Notes under the pieces: model-generated
The model's database searches: none
Told to the model about the DNA's origin: nothing
What the model saw: the letters and a program-made list of their open reading frames with translations, nothing else
Shown: piece after piece, positions 8,600-20,440 of the stretch
How the letters are laid out: each line of letters begins with the position of its first letter
Position numbering within the stretch: position 1 is the first letter of the stretch
Position numbers and translations under genes: made by a program
Source: Halothiobacillus sp.
GTDB lineage: Bacteria > Pseudomonadota > Gammaproteobacteria > Halothiobacillales > Halothiobacillaceae
Direction: 5' to 3'
Assembly (NCBI RefSeq): GCF_028710545.1
Contig: NZ_JAQTTX010000018.1
Span: forward strand, 1-54,258
DNA: 54,258 nucleotides

Positions 8600-11368
8600 C
8601 TAATTTAACTTTCCGTGGCAGTGTTTGTATTTTTTGCCCGAACCACACCAGCAGGGATCGTTACGCCCCAGCTTCGGCTCCTGACGAACGGGTGTGCGGC
8701 CCTCGGCATTCAATTCAGATTCAGATTCGGATTCGGAAAACTCATCCATCGATTCGTGCCGCATCTGTAACCGGCTCTCGTCCAGATACTGGGCTTCGAC
8801 CACATCATCAAGCAGGTTATCCATCACTACCTCGCCCTGATCGGGTGCCGGGGCGATGGACAGACGGCTCAGGATTTTCACGACTTCCAGATTGATTTCA
8901 TCCAGCATGTGGCTGAACATCTCGAAGGCTTCGCGCTTGTATTCCTGCGTCGGGTTTTTCTGTGCATATCCGCGCAGACCGATGCTTTGACGCAGGTAAT
9001 CCATCGCGGCAAGATGCTCTTTCCAGTGCCCATCCAGCACCTGCAGCAGGATGCCTTTCTCGAACTGACGCAGCGCTTCTGCGCCCACGATGGCTTCCTT
9101 GACGCTGTAATCTTCTTCCATGGTGTCAATGATCTTGTCGAGCAGCGTCTCGGCATGGAGATCCTTGTCGGTGGCCAGCCACTCGGCAATCGGCATCTGC
9201 TGGCCGAAGTCTTCGGCGAGCGTTTGGGTCAGCCCCTCGATATCCCACTGTTCTTCCAGTGCTTCGGGCGGCACAAACCGCGAGAAGACATCGGCCATGA
9301 CGTCACGACGCATCGGGATGATGATCGCCTGAGTTTCTGTGGTGGCCATGACGGCACGGCGCTGATCGTAAATAACCTTGCGCTGTTCGTTGGCAACGTT
9401 GTCGTAATCGAGCAGATGCTTACGCTGGTCGAAGTTGTGACCTTCGACCTTGCGCTGCGCGTTCTCGATGGCACGGGTCACCCAGGGATGCTCGATCGCC
9501 TCGCCTGCCTGCATGCCGAGTTTTTTCATCAGGCCGCCGACCCGGTCGGAGGCGAACACGCGCATCAGGTTGTCTTCCAGCGACAGGAAGAAACGGGTTG
9601 AACCGGGATCGCCTTGACGACCCGAACGGCCGCGCAACTGGTTATCGACCCGGCGGGATTCATGGCGCTCGGTGCCGATGACATGCAAACCGCCCGCAGC
9701 CACTGCTTCGTCATGCCGAATCTGCCAAGTGGCCCTGACCTTGGCCTTTTCCTCTTCCGTCGCTTCGCTACCCAGTGCAAGTATTTCCTGCTCCAGATTG
9801 CCGCCCAGCATGATATCGGTACCGCGGCCGGCCATGTTGGTGGCAATGGTCACCGCGCCCGGACGACCAGCCTCGGCAATGATCTCGGCCTCGCGCTCAT
9901 GGTGCTTGGCGTTCAGCACGTTGTGTGGAATCTTGGCGCGGGTCAGTGCCGCCGCGACAATTTCGGAAGATTCGATCGAGGCAGTACCAACCAATGTAGG
10001 CTGGTTACGCGCACGCGCCGCTTGCACATCCTTGACGATGGCTTCGTATTTTTCCGCTTGAGTCAGGAACACAAAATCGCCGAGATCCTTGCGTTGCACC
10101 GGACGATTGGTCGGGATTTGCACCACTTCCAAATTGTAAATTTCGGCCAGTTCGCGGGCTTCGGTATCCGCCGTACCGGTCATACCCGATAGCTTTTTAT
10201 ACAGGCGGAAGTAATTCTGGAAGGTGATGGACGCCAGTGTCTGGTTTTCCGGCTGAATCGGCAATCCTTCCTTGGCTTCGATGGCCTGGTGCAGGCCTTC
10301 CGACCATCGGCGACCAGCAAGTGTCCGCCCGGTGAACTCATCGACAATGACCACTTCGTTGTCACGAACAATGTATTCGACATTGCGGCGGTAGATGGCA
10401 TGGGCCCGCAAGGCCGCATTCAGATGACTGAGCAGCATGATGTTATGCGCATCGTAGAGCGACTCGCCCGGCTCCAGCAAACCGATCTGGATCAGCAGGT
10501 TTTCCGCTCGCTCGAAGCCCTGCTCGGTCAAAAACACCTGTTTGTTCTTTTCATCGACAGTGAAATCGCCGCGTTCTTCGTCGGTCAACGGTGGCTCGTC
10601 ATCCTTGGGTTCTTCACGTGCCTGCTTCTTGAGTTCGGGAATCAGACCATTGATTTTCAGATAGGTATCGGAAGAATCAGCCGCCGGGCCGGAAATGATC
10701 AAGGGCGTGCGCGCTTCGTCGATGAGGATCGAATCCACTTCATCGACGATCGCGTAGACCAGGTCGCGCTGCATGACGGCGTCCTGACTGAAGGCCATGT
10801 TATCCCGCAGATAATCGAAGCCAAGCTCGTTGTTCGTGGCGTAGGTCACATCACAACGGTAGGCATCGTATTTACTGCGGTTGTCCATGTTCGGCACAAC
10901 CACGCCGATCGACAGGCCCAGCGCGTTGTACAGACGCCCCATCCATTCGGCGTCACGCCGGGCAAGGTAATCGTTGACGGTGACCACATGAACGCCCTGT
11001 TTGGTCAAGGCATTGAGATAAACCGCCAAGGTCGCGACCAGGGTCTTGCCCTCACCGGTTCGCATCTCCGCGATCTTGCCCTGATGCAATGCCATGCCGC
11101 CAATCAGCTGCACATCGAAATGGCGCATACCCAGCACACGCTGGCTCATTTCCCGGCAAACGGCGAAGGCTTCGGGTAGCAACTGATCCAGGGTTTCACC
11201 GTTTTGCCAACGCTGGTAAAACTCATCGGTCTTGGCACGCAATGCGGCATCGTCCAATGCCTGCATCTGCGGTTCCAGCGCATTGATCTCGGCGACACGT
11301 TGCTGCATCTGCTTGATAACGCGGTCATTACGGGTGCCAAAAATCTTCCGGACAATACTTGCGATCAT
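8600..11368 (-). CDS. secA: Preprotein translocase ATPase SecA
   Basis: SecA is the ATP-driven motor that pushes unfolded preproteins through SecYEG. I take the ATG at 11368, giving 922 residues and the family N-terminus [17 protein letters not shown] longer in-frame extension to 11602 has no homology-like content and crosses a T-rich hairpin. Visible motifs are Walker A MRTGEGKT (102-109), the DEAD-like [23 protein letters not shown] and the [13 protein letters not shown] region. The C-terminal zinc-binding tail [14 protein letters not shown] contacts SecB in other bacteria. The gene is divergent from dciA, and its leader contains a terminator-like hairpin. Confidence 0.97.
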   Translation of the reverse strand: MIASIVRKIFGTRNDRVIKQMQQRVAEINALEPQMQALDDAALRAKTDEFYQRWQNGETLDQLLPEAFAVCREMSQRVLGMRHFDVQLIGGMALHQGKIAEMRTGEGKTLVATLAVYLNALTKQGVHVVTVNDYLARRDAEWMGRLYNALGLSIGVVVPNMDNRSKYDAYRCDVTYATNNELGFDYLRDNMAFSQDAVMQRDLVYAIVDEVDSILIDEARTPLIISGPAADSSDTYLKINGLIPELKKQAREEPKDDEPPLTDEERGDFTVDEKNKQVFLTEQGFERAENLLIQIGLLEPGESLYDAHNIMLLSHLNAALRAHAIYRRNVEYIVRDNEVVIVDEFTGRTLAGRRWSEGLHQAIEAKEGLPIQPENQTLASITFQNYFRLYKKLSGMTGTADTEARELAEIYNLEVVQIPTNRPVQRKDLGDFVFLTQAEKYEAIVKDVQAARARNQPTLVGTASIESSEIVAAALTRAKIPHNVLNAKHHEREAEIIAEAGRPGAVTIATNMAGRGTDIMLGGNLEQEILALGSEATEEEKAKVRATWQIRHDEAVAAGGLHVIGTERHESRRVDNQLRGRSGRQGDPGSTRFFLSLEDNLMRVFASDRVGGLMKKLGMQAGEAIEHPWVTRAIENAQRKVEGHNFDQRKHLLDYDNVANEQRKVIYDQRRAVMATTETQAIIIPMRRDVMADVFSRFVPPEALEEQWDIEGLTQTLAEDFGQQMPIAEWLATDKDLHAETLLDKIIDTMEEDYSVKEAIVGAEALRQFEKGILLQVLDGHWKEHLAAMDYLRQSIGLRGYAQKNPTQEYKREAFEMFSHMLDEINLEVVKILSRLSIAPAPDQGEVVMDNLLDDVVEAQYLDESRLQMRHESMDEFSESESESELNAEGRTPVRQEPKLGRNDPCWCGSGKKYKHCHGKLN

Positions 11369-11403
11369 GAACAAAACTTTCCGTTGTAGGGATAGGTGGA
11401 CGC

Positions 11404-11431
11404 AAAAAAAAACGCCACGGCGAGAAGCGGC
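11404..11431 (-). promoter_or_regulatory. Terminator-like hairpin in the secA leader, possible attenuator
   Basis: On the minus strand, GCCGC (11431-11427) can pair with GTGGC (11418-11414) across an 8-base loop, with one G-U pair. It is followed by one G and nine consecutive T at 11412-11404. The site is about 36 bases upstream of the secA ATG. The nearest upstream gene on this strand, lpxC, already has its own terminator. If the secA promoter lies upstream, the hairpin would terminate the leader conditionally. The stem is short, so this is tentative. Confidence 0.4.
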
Positions 11432-11661
11432 TGGTCTGCGGCCTGTACAGCCTGCAACCCCAGCCTGAATCTGGGCTTGGAATGGTACGGCAGATGAGCC
11501 TGAATTGGTAGCGAACCGCTCGTTTTTCAACCCCAAATCGGCTAAAAAGCCATTAAAAGCAATGAGGGGCCGGATTGATAAGTCATTCAACTCAAGCAGC
11601 AAACCCCGTACACTCTCAAAGAACGATTCAAGAGCCTGTCCATGCCTTGCGAGCCGCCGCC

Positions 11662-12108
11662 ATGAAATCGAACCTGCACGATGTTCTCAAACCCTTCGCA
11701 GCCCGCGCGGGGCAGATACGCATGTTTGATTTATTCCTGCTGGACGTACTGCCACGCAATCTTCAGGGGCGGGTGCGTGTACTCAATGTCCGTGATGGTG
11801 TACTGGTTCTTGGGGTGGATCATGCGGCACTCGCCACACAGACACGGTTTCAGGCACCGCAATGGCTGGGGCGTCTCAATCAGGCCGCGCAAAAGGAAGG
11901 GAGCCTCCCTGCCCTGACCAATGTGGAAATCCGGGTTGCTTCAGAAGAGCGGTTACTCAAACCGCCCGAAAAGAAGCACAGGGAACTCACGGAAAGTGCC
12001 CGCGCCTCACTGCGCGCCCTGGCAGAACACGAACCAGACGCTTCATTGGCAAGCACGTTGCGGCGACTGGCTGAGCTCGGAACAAAACCAACTGCCGAAG
12101 AAAATTAA
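11662..12108 (+). CDS. dciA: DUF721 protein, probable DciA replicative helicase operator
   Basis: The 148-residue product matches the DUF721/DciA family. DciA proteins help load or operate the replicative helicase DnaB in bacteria lacking DnaC or DnaI. I chose the ATG at 11662 ([17 protein letters not shown]); the frame continues upstream to 11575 without family-like sequence. The N-terminal half carries the family core ([34 protein letters not shown]). The C-terminal tail is charged and probably flexible. Its place between secA and lpxC is the same as in Pseudomonas, as I recall it. A terminator overlaps its stop region. Confidence 0.8.
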   Translation: MKSNLHDVLKPFAARAGQIRMFDLFLLDVLPRNLQGRVRVLNVRDGVLVLGVDHAALATQTRFQAPQWLGRLNQAAQKEGSLPALTNVEIRVASEERLLKPPEKKHRELTESARASLRALAEHEPDASLASTLRRLAELGTKPTAEEN

Positions 12109-12132
12109 AAACCCCTCCGTTCAGAGGGGTTT
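12101..12132 (-). terminator. Terminator of lpxC, between the convergent lpxC and dciA
   Basis: A perfect 9-bp stem pairs AAACCCCTC (12109-12117) with GAGGGGTTT (12124-12132) around a 6-base loop. On the minus strand a TTTTAATTTT tract follows, overlapping the dciA stop codon. It should terminate lpxC efficiently. On the plus strand the tract after the stem is weak, though the T-rich stem arm may still work for dciA. Confidence 0.85.
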
Positions 12133-12164
12133 AAAGTCCTGTCGACCGAATTTCAGGCCACTAC

Positions 12165-13082
12165 TCAGATCGCCATCTGGGCTACGGGGCGGGCAAACGA
12201 TACCGGCGGCAGTTCTTCACGCTCGAAGGTCACGCGCTCGAACGCATCCGACTGAGCCAACAGCGCGCGCAGCAACTGATTGTTCAGAAAGTGCCCCGAC
12301 TTATGGCCCGTGAACGCGCCGATTACGCTGCAACCCAGCAGGTACAAATCGCCGATGGCATCCAGGATTTTGTGCTTGACGAACTCATCTCCATAACGCA
12401 AACCATCTTCGTTAAGGATATGCGAGTCACCCACGACAATCGCATTCTCGACGCTACCGCCCAAGGCGAGATTACGCTTGCGCATCATTTCCAGATCGCG
12501 CATGAAGCCGAACGTCCGCGCACGCGCCACTTCCTTGACAAAGGTCGTCGAGGAAAAGTCGATTTCGGCCAGACGGGCTGAATCTTCCAATGCCGGATGA
12601 TTGAAATCGATCGACATCGCCACCCTGAACCCGTTATGCGGATCGAAGCGCACCCAACGATCGCCATCGAGCACTTCAACCGGCTTGAGGATGCGAATGA
12701 ACTGCTTGGGCGCGTCCTGCTCCTCGATTCCGGCAGACTGGATCAGGAATACAAACGGGCTGGCACTGCCGTCCATGATGGGCATTTCCGGGCCATCAAT
12801 CTCGATATGGCAGTTGTCGATGCCCAACCCCGCCAGGGCGGACATGAGGTGCTCCACGGTAGAAATTTTTACACCGTCCTTCACCAGCGTCGTGGAAAGT
12901 TGGGTTTCCCCCACGTTGAAGGCGTGACCGACGATATGAACAGGTTCATCAAGATCGGTTCGATGAAAAACGACCCCCGTGTCCGGCGCCGCCGGACGCA
13001 GTGTCAACCGAACCTGCTCACCTGTGTGCAGGCCGATGCCGGTCGCCCGTATGCTGTTTCGTAATGTTCGCTGATGAACCAA
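12165..13082 (-). CDS. lpxC: UDP-3-O-acyl-N-acetylglucosamine deacetylase
   Basis: LpxC carries out the committed zinc-dependent deacetylation of lipid A synthesis in the cytosol. The 305 residues match the family (about 305). Zinc ligands are visible as His78 in [10 protein letters not shown] and in HKILDAIGD, with the catalytic histidine in FTGHKSGH. The start is a TTG at 13082 encoding the Met of (M)[10 protein letters not shown], at the same position as the family's MIKQRTL. No in-frame ATG or GTG fits better, and a GGGG ribosome site lies just upstream. A rare TTG start may keep synthesis low, which is plausible for an enzyme whose level is tightly controlled in E. coli. Confidence 0.95.
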   Translation of the reverse strand: MVHQRTLRNSIRATGIGLHTGEQVRLTLRPAAPDTGVVFHRTDLDEPVHIVGHAFNVGETQLSTTLVKDGVKISTVEHLMSALAGLGIDNCHIEIDGPEMPIMDGSASPFVFLIQSAGIEEQDAPKQFIRILKPVEVLDGDRWVRFDPHNGFRVAMSIDFNHPALEDSARLAEIDFSSTTFVKEVARARTFGFMRDLEMMRKRNLALGGSVENAIVVGDSHILNEDGLRYGDEFVKHKILDAIGDLYLLGCSVIGAFTGHKSGHFLNNQLLRALLAQSDAFERVTFEREELPPVSFARPVAQMAI

Positions 13083-13111
13083 GTTGATGCCCCATGACAG
13101 ATTTATGGCAG

Positions 13112-13140
13112 ATTATCGCACGTACCCACTCGGACATGAA
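13112..13140 (-). promoter_or_regulatory. Candidate sigma-70 promoter of lpxC
   Basis: On the minus strand a GATAAT -10 (13117-13112) lies 17 bases from a weak -35, TTCATG (13140-13135). The transcript would start near 13105 and give a leader of about 23 bases. The -10 matches consensus at five of six positions; the -35 is poor. Confidence 0.45.
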
Positions 13141-13179
13141 TGCCTTAATTTGTTAATGCCCAAAAAATTAGCCTGATAA

Positions 13180-13249
13180 GCAAAGCAAAAGTCATATCTT
13201 TTGCTTTGCGTGCTCTGACAGTTCCAGGATGGAATTATTCAGAGCTTCC
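13180..13249. repeat. Truncated copy of the hairpin-rich MITE-like element
   Basis: A 74-base stretch (13180-13253) differs from 39388-39461 at only five positions. It contains a perfect 12-bp stem (13180-13191 with 13198-13209) and an imperfect hairpin ending in CAGAGCTTCC. The left terminus and outer stems of the 39-kb copy are missing. ATAA flanks both sides (13176-13179 and 13250-13253), which could be a target duplication or chance. It sits in the 312-base gap between lpxC and htpG, which otherwise holds only the lpxC promoter and the htpG terminator. Confidence 0.8.
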
Positions 13250-13321
13250 ATAAGGGATTATCGGCAACGCTCATGGGGTGCTATTCGAACCGATCCTAGC
13301 CATAAATGCCACAACAAAAAC

Positions 13322-13352
13322 AAAAACCCCGAATTGCATAACGCGATCGGGG
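13322..13352 (-). terminator. Terminator of htpG
   Basis: The stem pairs CCCCGA (13327-13332) with TCGGGG (13347-13352) around a partly pairing 14-base loop. On the minus strand it is followed by TTTTTGTTTTTG. It lies 43 bases after the htpG stop. Confidence 0.75.
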
Positions 13353-13394
13353 CTTTCTTTCCTAGGCTTATGGCTTACACCATGCTCTGATTGA

Positions 13395-15275
13395 TCAGAC
13401 CAACAAGCGATTCAACCGTGTCACAAAATCGGCCGCATCGCTCAAATGCCCACCTTCCGCCAACGCCGCCTGGCCCAACAGAACACGGGCGATATCTTCA
13501 AAACGCGCATCGTCCGTTTCACTCGCCGCCCGCTGCAACAGTCGATGCTGCGGATTGATTTCCAGAATGGGCTTCACGGTCGGTGCCGCTTGACCCGCTT
13601 CTTTCAGCAAGCGCTGAAGGTGCAGGCTCATTTCCTCTTCCGTGGTCACCAGACAGGCCGGAGAGTCGACCAGACGCTTGGAGACACGCACATCATCGAC
13701 TTGGTCACCCAAGGTTTTCTTAAGTCGCTCGACCAATGCATCCTGAGTTTCCTTGGCTTCCGGTTCCTCTTCGACGGTCTCGTCAAGGCTCAACTCGGCG
13801 CGCGTCACGGACTTGAATTTCTTGCCTTCGAATTCTGTCAACTGAGACATCAGCCATTCATCGATGCGATCCCACAACAGGAGCACCTCAATGCCTTTCT
13901 TGCGGAAGATTTCCAGATGCGGGGAGGCCAGCGCCGCGGCGTAAGAATCAGCGATGATGTAGTAAATCTCATCCTGGCCTTCCTGCATGCGGCCGATGAC
14001 CTCTTTGAGGCTGACATTCTGCTCGTCCGATCCCGCATGCGTGGAGGCAAACCGCAACAATCCGGCGATCTGCTCGCGGTTACCGAAGTCCTCACCCACA
14101 CCTTCCTTCAGAACCTGACCGAAGGTGCCCCAGAACTTGGCGTATTTTTCCTGCTCATTAGCCGCCAATTGTTCGAGCAGGCCCAGTACCCGCTTCACGG
14201 AACCCTGACGAATCGTGTCCAGCACCCGGTTGGACTGAAGGATTTCACGAGATACGTTCAGAGGCAGGTCAGCCGAGTCGATCACACCGCGCACAAAGCG
14301 CAGATAGCGGGGCATCAGTTTTTCGGCGTCATCCATGATGAAGACGCGCTTCACATACAGCTTGACGCCCTGCTTGGATTCGCGATCCCAGAGGTCGAAC
14401 GGCGCGCGCGCCGGGATGTAGAGCAAGGAGGTATATTCGGTCTTGCCTTCGACGCGATTGTGCGTCCACGCCAGCGGCGCTTCCCAGTCGTGTCCGACAT
14501 GCTTGTAAAACTCAATGTATTCCTCGTCGGTAATTTCCGATTTCGGGCGAACCCACAAGGCCTTGGCGTCATTGACGCGTTCCCATTCCGGTACCTCGGC
14601 CGCGTTCTCTTCCGCGTCATCGGCTTTGGGCGCGGGCACTTTGCGCATTTCGATGGGGAAGGTGATGTGGTCGGAGTATTTGCGAATCGTCGAGCGCAGA
14701 CGCCAGTCATTGGCGAAGTCGGCGTGTTCCTCGCGCAGATGCAAGACAATCTTCGTGCCGCGATCGGGCTTCTCGACTGTCTCAAGCGTGTATTCGCCTT
14801 CGCCACGGGAAGTCCACTTCACACCATGCTCCGGGCCCATGCCCGCCCTGCGGGTGGTCAGGGTGACTTCATCGGCGACAATGAACGCGGAGTAGAAACC
14901 CACACCAAACTGACCGATCTGTGACAGATCCTTGGATTTGTCCTGTCCCAGCTTCTGGATGAAGGCCTTGGTGCCGGAACGCGCGATGGTACCGATATTC
15001 TCGATTACTTCATCCCGGTTCATCCCGATGCCGTTGTCTTCGATCGTGACGGTCTTGGCGGCTTCATCGAAGCTGACCCGAATACGCAACGACTCATCAC
15101 CCTCGTACAACGCATCATCGGATACGGCCTCGAAACGCAACTTGTCACATGCGTCGGAGGCGTTGGAAATCAATTCCCGCAGGAAGATTTCGGGATTGGA
15201 GTACAGAGAGTGGATCATGAGCTGCAACAGCTCTTTGACTTCCGTTTGGAAACCCCGGGTTTCTGGCTGACTCAT
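13395..15275 (-). CDS. htpG: Molecular chaperone HtpG (Hsp90)
   Basis: HtpG is the bacterial Hsp90, an ATP-dependent cytosolic dimeric chaperone. The start is ATG 15275, giving 626 residues and [42 protein letters not shown]. An upstream in-frame extension crosses a strong terminator and is rejected. The N-terminal GHKL ATPase motifs are visible: [34 protein letters not shown] and GTKIVLHL. The middle domain has [11 protein letters not shown] and the C-terminal dimerisation domain completes the normal length. A GGAGATG ribosome site precedes the start. A heat-shock-like promoter overlaps the preceding terminator. Confidence 0.97.
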   Translation of the reverse strand: MSQPETRGFQTEVKELLQLMIHSLYSNPEIFLRELISNASDACDKLRFEAVSDDALYEGDESLRIRVSFDEAAKTVTIEDNGIGMNRDEVIENIGTIARSGTKAFIQKLGQDKSKDLSQIGQFGVGFYSAFIVADEVTLTTRRAGMGPEHGVKWTSRGEGEYTLETVEKPDRGTKIVLHLREEHADFANDWRLRSTIRKYSDHITFPIEMRKVPAPKADDAEENAAEVPEWERVNDAKALWVRPKSEITDEEYIEFYKHVGHDWEAPLAWTHNRVEGKTEYTSLLYIPARAPFDLWDRESKQGVKLYVKRVFIMDDAEKLMPRYLRFVRGVIDSADLPLNVSREILQSNRVLDTIRQGSVKRVLGLLEQLAANEQEKYAKFWGTFGQVLKEGVGEDFGNREQIAGLLRFASTHAGSDEQNVSLKEVIGRMQEGQDEIYYIIADSYAAALASPHLEIFRKKGIEVLLLWDRIDEWLMSQLTEFEGKKFKSVTRAELSLDETVEEEPEAKETQDALVERLKKTLGDQVDDVRVSKRLVDSPACLVTTEEEMSLHLQRLLKEAGQAAPTVKPILEINPQHRLLQRAASETDDARFEDIARVLLGQAALAEGGHLSDAADFVTRLNRLLV

Positions 15276-15306
15276 AAACTGTTCATCTCCACTAAAAATC
15301 AAAGGC

Positions 15307-15347
15307 AAAAAAACACCCCAGCGTTGTAGGGACGCTGGGGTGTTTTT
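15307..15347 (-). terminator. Strong terminator of the rpsP-rimM-trmD-rplS operon
   Basis: A perfect 15-bp stem pairs 15309-15323 with 15333-15347 around a 9-base loop, with A and T tracts on both sides. It lies between the rplS stop and the htpG start, both on the minus strand. It isolates htpG from ribosomal-protein transcription. Confidence 0.9.
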
Positions 15348-15351
15348 CAAG
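15324..15351 (-). promoter_or_regulatory. Candidate sigma-32 promoter of htpG, overlapping the terminator
   Basis: On the minus strand CTTGAA (15351-15346) is followed after 14 bases by CCCTACAA (15331-15324). This partly resembles the heat-shock consensus CTTGAA-N14-CCCCATNT. The -35 touches the T-rich arm of the terminator and the -10 falls in its loop. The -10 match is imperfect. Confidence 0.4.
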
Positions 15352-15457
15352 AGCAATGCATTAATGCTTCGCCAGAAGGGCTTTTGCTCAGCCGCTTGCC
15401 AAGTCATGACTCCGGGATGCCCCCCCGAAGTCAAAACGCATTAAGCGTGAAACAAGA

Positions 15458-15805
15458 TCAGCCCAATTTTTCGCGGATACGTGCTTTCTTGCCGGTCAAG
15501 CCGCGCAGGAAGTAGAGCTTGGCGCGACGGACGTCACCTCGGCGCTTGACTTCGATCGACGCAATCGCAGGGCTGTACGTCTGGAACACGCGCTCCAAAC
15601 CTTCGCCGTATGAAATTTTGCGCACGGTGAACGCGGAGTTGATGCCGCGATTGCGGATCGCAATCACCACGCCTTCAAACGCCTGCAGACGCTCACGTTC
15701 GCCTTCTTTCACCTTAACCTGAACAACCACTGTGTCGCCGGGGGCAAACGCAGGAATCTCACGGTTCATTTGCTCTGCTTCGAGCGCTTGAATGATCTTG
15801 CTCAT
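15458..15805 (-). CDS. rplS: 50S ribosomal protein L19
   Basis: bL19 lies at the 30S-50S interface. The 115 residues match E. coli. Typical segments are [73 protein letters not shown] and [19 protein letters not shown] 15805 is preferred over the GTG directly before it. The gene ends the rpsP-rimM-trmD-rplS operon, 16 bases after trmD, and is followed by a strong terminator. Confidence 0.97.
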   Translation of the reverse strand: MSKIIQALEAEQMNREIPAFAPGDTVVVQVKVKEGERERLQAFEGVVIAIRNRGINSAFTVRKISYGEGLERVFQTYSPAIASIEVKRRGDVRRAKLYFLRGLTGKKARIREKLG

Positions 15806-15821
15806 CACTTAACCTACCTAA

Positions 15822-16580
15822 CTAGTCGTTCGTTTCGTCGGCATGCTGCCATGCCGACGTTAATAATGCCCGGGATCGCTCATCGACCCCGTACTCATAA
15901 AAAAGATCCGGCCGTGCCCGCGCCGTACCTGATATTCGTTGCTGCGCTCGCCACTGTTCAATGGCCGCATGATTTCCCGAACGCAGCACCGCGGGAATCC
16001 CCAAACCACGCCACACCTCGGGGCGGGTGTAGTGCGGATGATCAAGCAGATTCGTTTCAAACGAATCCTGCACGACGGACTGTGCATCACCTAACACCCC
16101 CGGCAGCCGCCGGGCAATGGCATCGATGATCACCATGGCGCCCAGCTCTCCACCGGAAAGCACATAATCACCGATCGATATCTGCTCATCGACCATCGAT
16201 TCCAGAATCCGCTGATCAATACCTTCGTACCGACCACAGACGAGAATCAGATCCGACAAGGCCGAAAGTGTCTCGACCTTATCCCGATCCAGGCGTTGAC
16301 CTTGCGGCGACAGGTAGACAACCCTTGCCCCTGAGTTTTCACCAGGGAGCGACTGCCTGGCCGACTCGATGGCTTCGGCCAGCGTCTGGGCCATCAGCAA
16401 CATCCCCGGACCACCACCGAACGGGCGATCATCCACGGTCCGGTGACGGTTGGTGGCAAAGTCGCGCGGTGAAATCATCGTCAGCGCCAAAGCACCCGAC
16501 TCAACCGCCACCCGCGGCATGCCGCTCGCACCAACCGCCGCAACCAGCTCAGGAAACAGCGTTACCACGGCAATATTCAT
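15822..16580 (-). CDS. trmD: tRNA (guanine-N1)-methyltransferase
   Basis: TrmD methylates G37 of tRNAs that read CNN codons, preventing +1 frameshifts, using S-adenosylmethionine. The start is ATG 16580 (MNIAVVTLFPEL), 252 residues, near the E. coli 255. The SPOUT trefoil-knot region is visible as LILVCGRYEGIDQRI, ISIGDYVLSGGELGAMVIIDAIARRLPGVLG and HYTRPEVWRGLGIPAVLRSGNHAAIEQWR. The upstream nine in-frame residues are rejected as non-family sequence. It is the third gene of the rpsP operon. Confidence 0.97.
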   Translation of the reverse strand: MNIAVVTLFPELVAAVGASGMPRVAVESGALALTMISPRDFATNRHRTVDDRPFGGGPGMLLMAQTLAEAIESARQSLPGENSGARVVYLSPQGQRLDRDKVETLSALSDLILVCGRYEGIDQRILESMVDEQISIGDYVLSGGELGAMVIIDAIARRLPGVLGDAQSVVQDSFETNLLDHPHYTRPEVWRGLGIPAVLRSGNHAAIEQWRAQQRISGTARARPDLFYEYGVDERSRALLTSAWQHADETND

Positions 16581-16630
16581 GCGGTCTCCGCTTGACGAAA
16601 CCGTCACCGGCTTACACGAGCCGGCGCTGA

Positions 16631-17176
16631 TTAAAAATCAGGGTCCCAATCCACCACGATCAGACGCTGATCGAGATCGATCGAAACCAGCACGTCATCC
16701 GGAATGAACGGGATAAGTCGTTCTCGCTGACCCTCGCCGCCCACGACGAGGACATCGTTAGCGCCGGTTTCGAGCAATTCCTGCACCACACCGAAATGCT
16801 GGCCGGATACATGTTCCACGCGACACCCGGTGAGGTCGCGCCAATAATATTCGCCTTCAGCCGCCTTGGGCAACGCGTCAATCGGCACATGAATCTCGGC
16901 CCCGGTCAGCGCCTCGGCCTGGCTTCGATCATCCACGCCTTCCAGCTTGGCGACGATACCCTGGCTCTGAGCCGCAAATTTGGTGACCCGATACCACGTC
17001 CCATCTTTCCCGACCCCGCCGCCATCGACGGGAGGCCGGATAAACCACTGACGGTACTGTGTAATACCATCGACAGGACGCGTATAAGCGGTTATCCAGC
17101 ACCAGCCTTTAACCCCGAATACACGCCCCACTACGCCGATCACCACCGATTCGGCGGGACTAGGCGGTTTTAACAC
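16631..17176 (-). CDS. rimM: Ribosome maturation factor RimM
   Basis: RimM assists maturation of the 30S head domain through contacts with S19. The N-terminal domain shows VVIGVVGRVFGVKGW and the C-terminal PRC-barrel shows GEYYWRDLTGCRVEH and ERLIPFIPDDVLVSIDLDQRLIVVDWDPDF. I choose the GTG at 17176, 8 bases after the rpsP stop, giving 181 residues with 10 before VVIG. A GTG at 17215, overlapping rpsP by 32 bases, is the alternative. No strong ribosome site marks either, so translation may depend on coupling to rpsP. Confidence 0.9.
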   Translation of the reverse strand: MLKPPSPAESVVIGVVGRVFGVKGWCWITAYTRPVDGITQYRQWFIRPPVDGGGVGKDGTWYRVTKFAAQSQGIVAKLEGVDDRSQAEALTGAEIHVPIDALPKAAEGEYYWRDLTGCRVEHVSGQHFGVVQELLETGANDVLVVGGEGQRERLIPFIPDDVLVSIDLDQRLIVVDWDPDF

Positions 17177-17183
17177 GGTGCGA

Positions 17184-17444
17184 TTAAGCAGCTGCGGCTT
17201 GCTTGCTGCTCTCACGGAGCAGGGCCGCTACACGGTCGCTGGGCTGAGCGCCTTGTCCAACCCAATGCTGAATACGCTCAACATTGATTTGCAGGCGAAC
17301 TTCGGCACCACGCGCAACGGGGTTGAAGAAACCAACACGCTCAATGTACGCACCGCTGTCACGGGCGTTGCGGCTGTCGGTCACTACCAGATGGTAAAAC
17401 GGACGCTTTTTGGCGCCGGTGCGAGCTAAACGGATCGATACCAT
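17184..17444 (-). CDS. rpsP: 30S ribosomal protein S16
   Basis: bS16 is an early 30S assembly protein. The 86 residues (82 in E. coli) show the family start [42 protein letters not shown]. An AGGAT ribosome site precedes the ATG. It is the first gene of the rpsP-rimM-trmD-rplS operon. The leader upstream contains competing short inverted repeats. Confidence 0.97.
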   Translation of the reverse strand: MVSIRLARTGAKKRPFYHLVVTDSRNARDSGAYIERVGFFNPVARGAEVRLQINVERIQHWVGQGAQPSDRVAALLRESSKQAAAA

Positions 17445-17460
17445 GGGTCAATTTATCCTG

Positions 17461-17519
17461 TGTATATAAAAGAAGGCGGAGCAGCAACGAGCGCGCCACG
17501 CCTTTCAAAATTCAAGGCG
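17461..17519 (-). promoter_or_regulatory. Competing hairpins between purA and rpsP
   Basis: Three short segments on the minus strand, CGCCTT (17519-17514), AAGGCG (17504-17499) and CGCCTT (17478-17473), allow two exclusive 6-bp stems. The downstream stem is followed by CTTTTATATA, like a weak intrinsic terminator. It may simply end the hisZ-purA transcript, or act as an attenuator in the rpsP leader. Stems this short could also arise by chance. Confidence 0.3.
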
Positions 17520-17609
17520 CGTGATTTTACGCAAGTTTTCAGAAAAATAAAGCCTTACTTGTAAAAACGTTTTCCAGATGGTGTCCCCATCCTGCAAATA
17601 GTTCAACAA

Positions 17610-20097
<2,488 letters not shown>

Positions 20098-20165
20098 ACA
20101 ACTTCCTAAAACTCGGGTTCACCCTGAAACAGAATGGGCATGTTATACCCCCAATGCTCAGGCAC

Positions 20166-20195
20166 AAAAAAAACCAGGCGAGCAAACCACTCACC
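20166..20195 (-). terminator. Terminator after the hflX-hflK-hflC-DUF2065 group
   Basis: On the minus strand a 6-bp stem (20195-20190 with 20182-20177, one G-U pair) is followed after a few bases by eight consecutive T. It lies 24 bases after the DUF2065 stop and upstream of hisZ. Confidence 0.65.
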
Positions 20196-20218
20196 CAGTT
20201 TGAAATCATGAGCTTGAA

Positions 20219-20437
20219 TCAATGGCGCGACAACATCACCAATACCGCACCCACCACCAACACCACGAACGCGATAGCGCGCAATGCCCTGTCCGGGGTA
20301 TTGGCGATTTGCTGCACGGCCTGTCGATAACCTCGCGGACTGACGAATGGCAGCAGCGCTTCGATGATCAACACCAATCCAAGTACCTGCAACCACCGGT
20401 CATCCACAACAATCGCCCCTCTGATCCCGCCCGGCAT
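20219..20437 (-). CDS. DUF2065 small membrane protein
   Basis: A 72-residue protein with two hydrophobic helices (about residues 16-32, LQVLGLVLIIEALLPFV, and 53-70, LRAIAFVVLVVGAVLVML) separated by the polar loop SPRGYRQAVQQIANTPDRA. This is the layout of the DUF2065 family, usually found just after hflC. It begins 3 bases after the hflC stop and is surely in that operon. Function is unknown; it may associate with the HflKC complex, but nothing here proves this. Confidence 0.85.
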   Translation of the reverse strand: MPGGIRGAIVVDDRWLQVLGLVLIIEALLPFVSPRGYRQAVQQIANTPDRALRAIAFVVLVVGAVLVMLSRH

Positions 20438-20440
20438 TCC

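Noticed and set aside
11369-11602. In-frame N-terminal extension of SecA
   Set aside because: No SecA homologue starts this way, the first codon is TTG, and the stretch crosses the leader hairpin. The ATG at 11368 gives the family N-terminus.
15276-15434. In-frame extension of HtpG
   Set aside because: It reads through a 15-bp terminator stem; MSQPETRGF at 15275 is the proper start with a good ribosome site.
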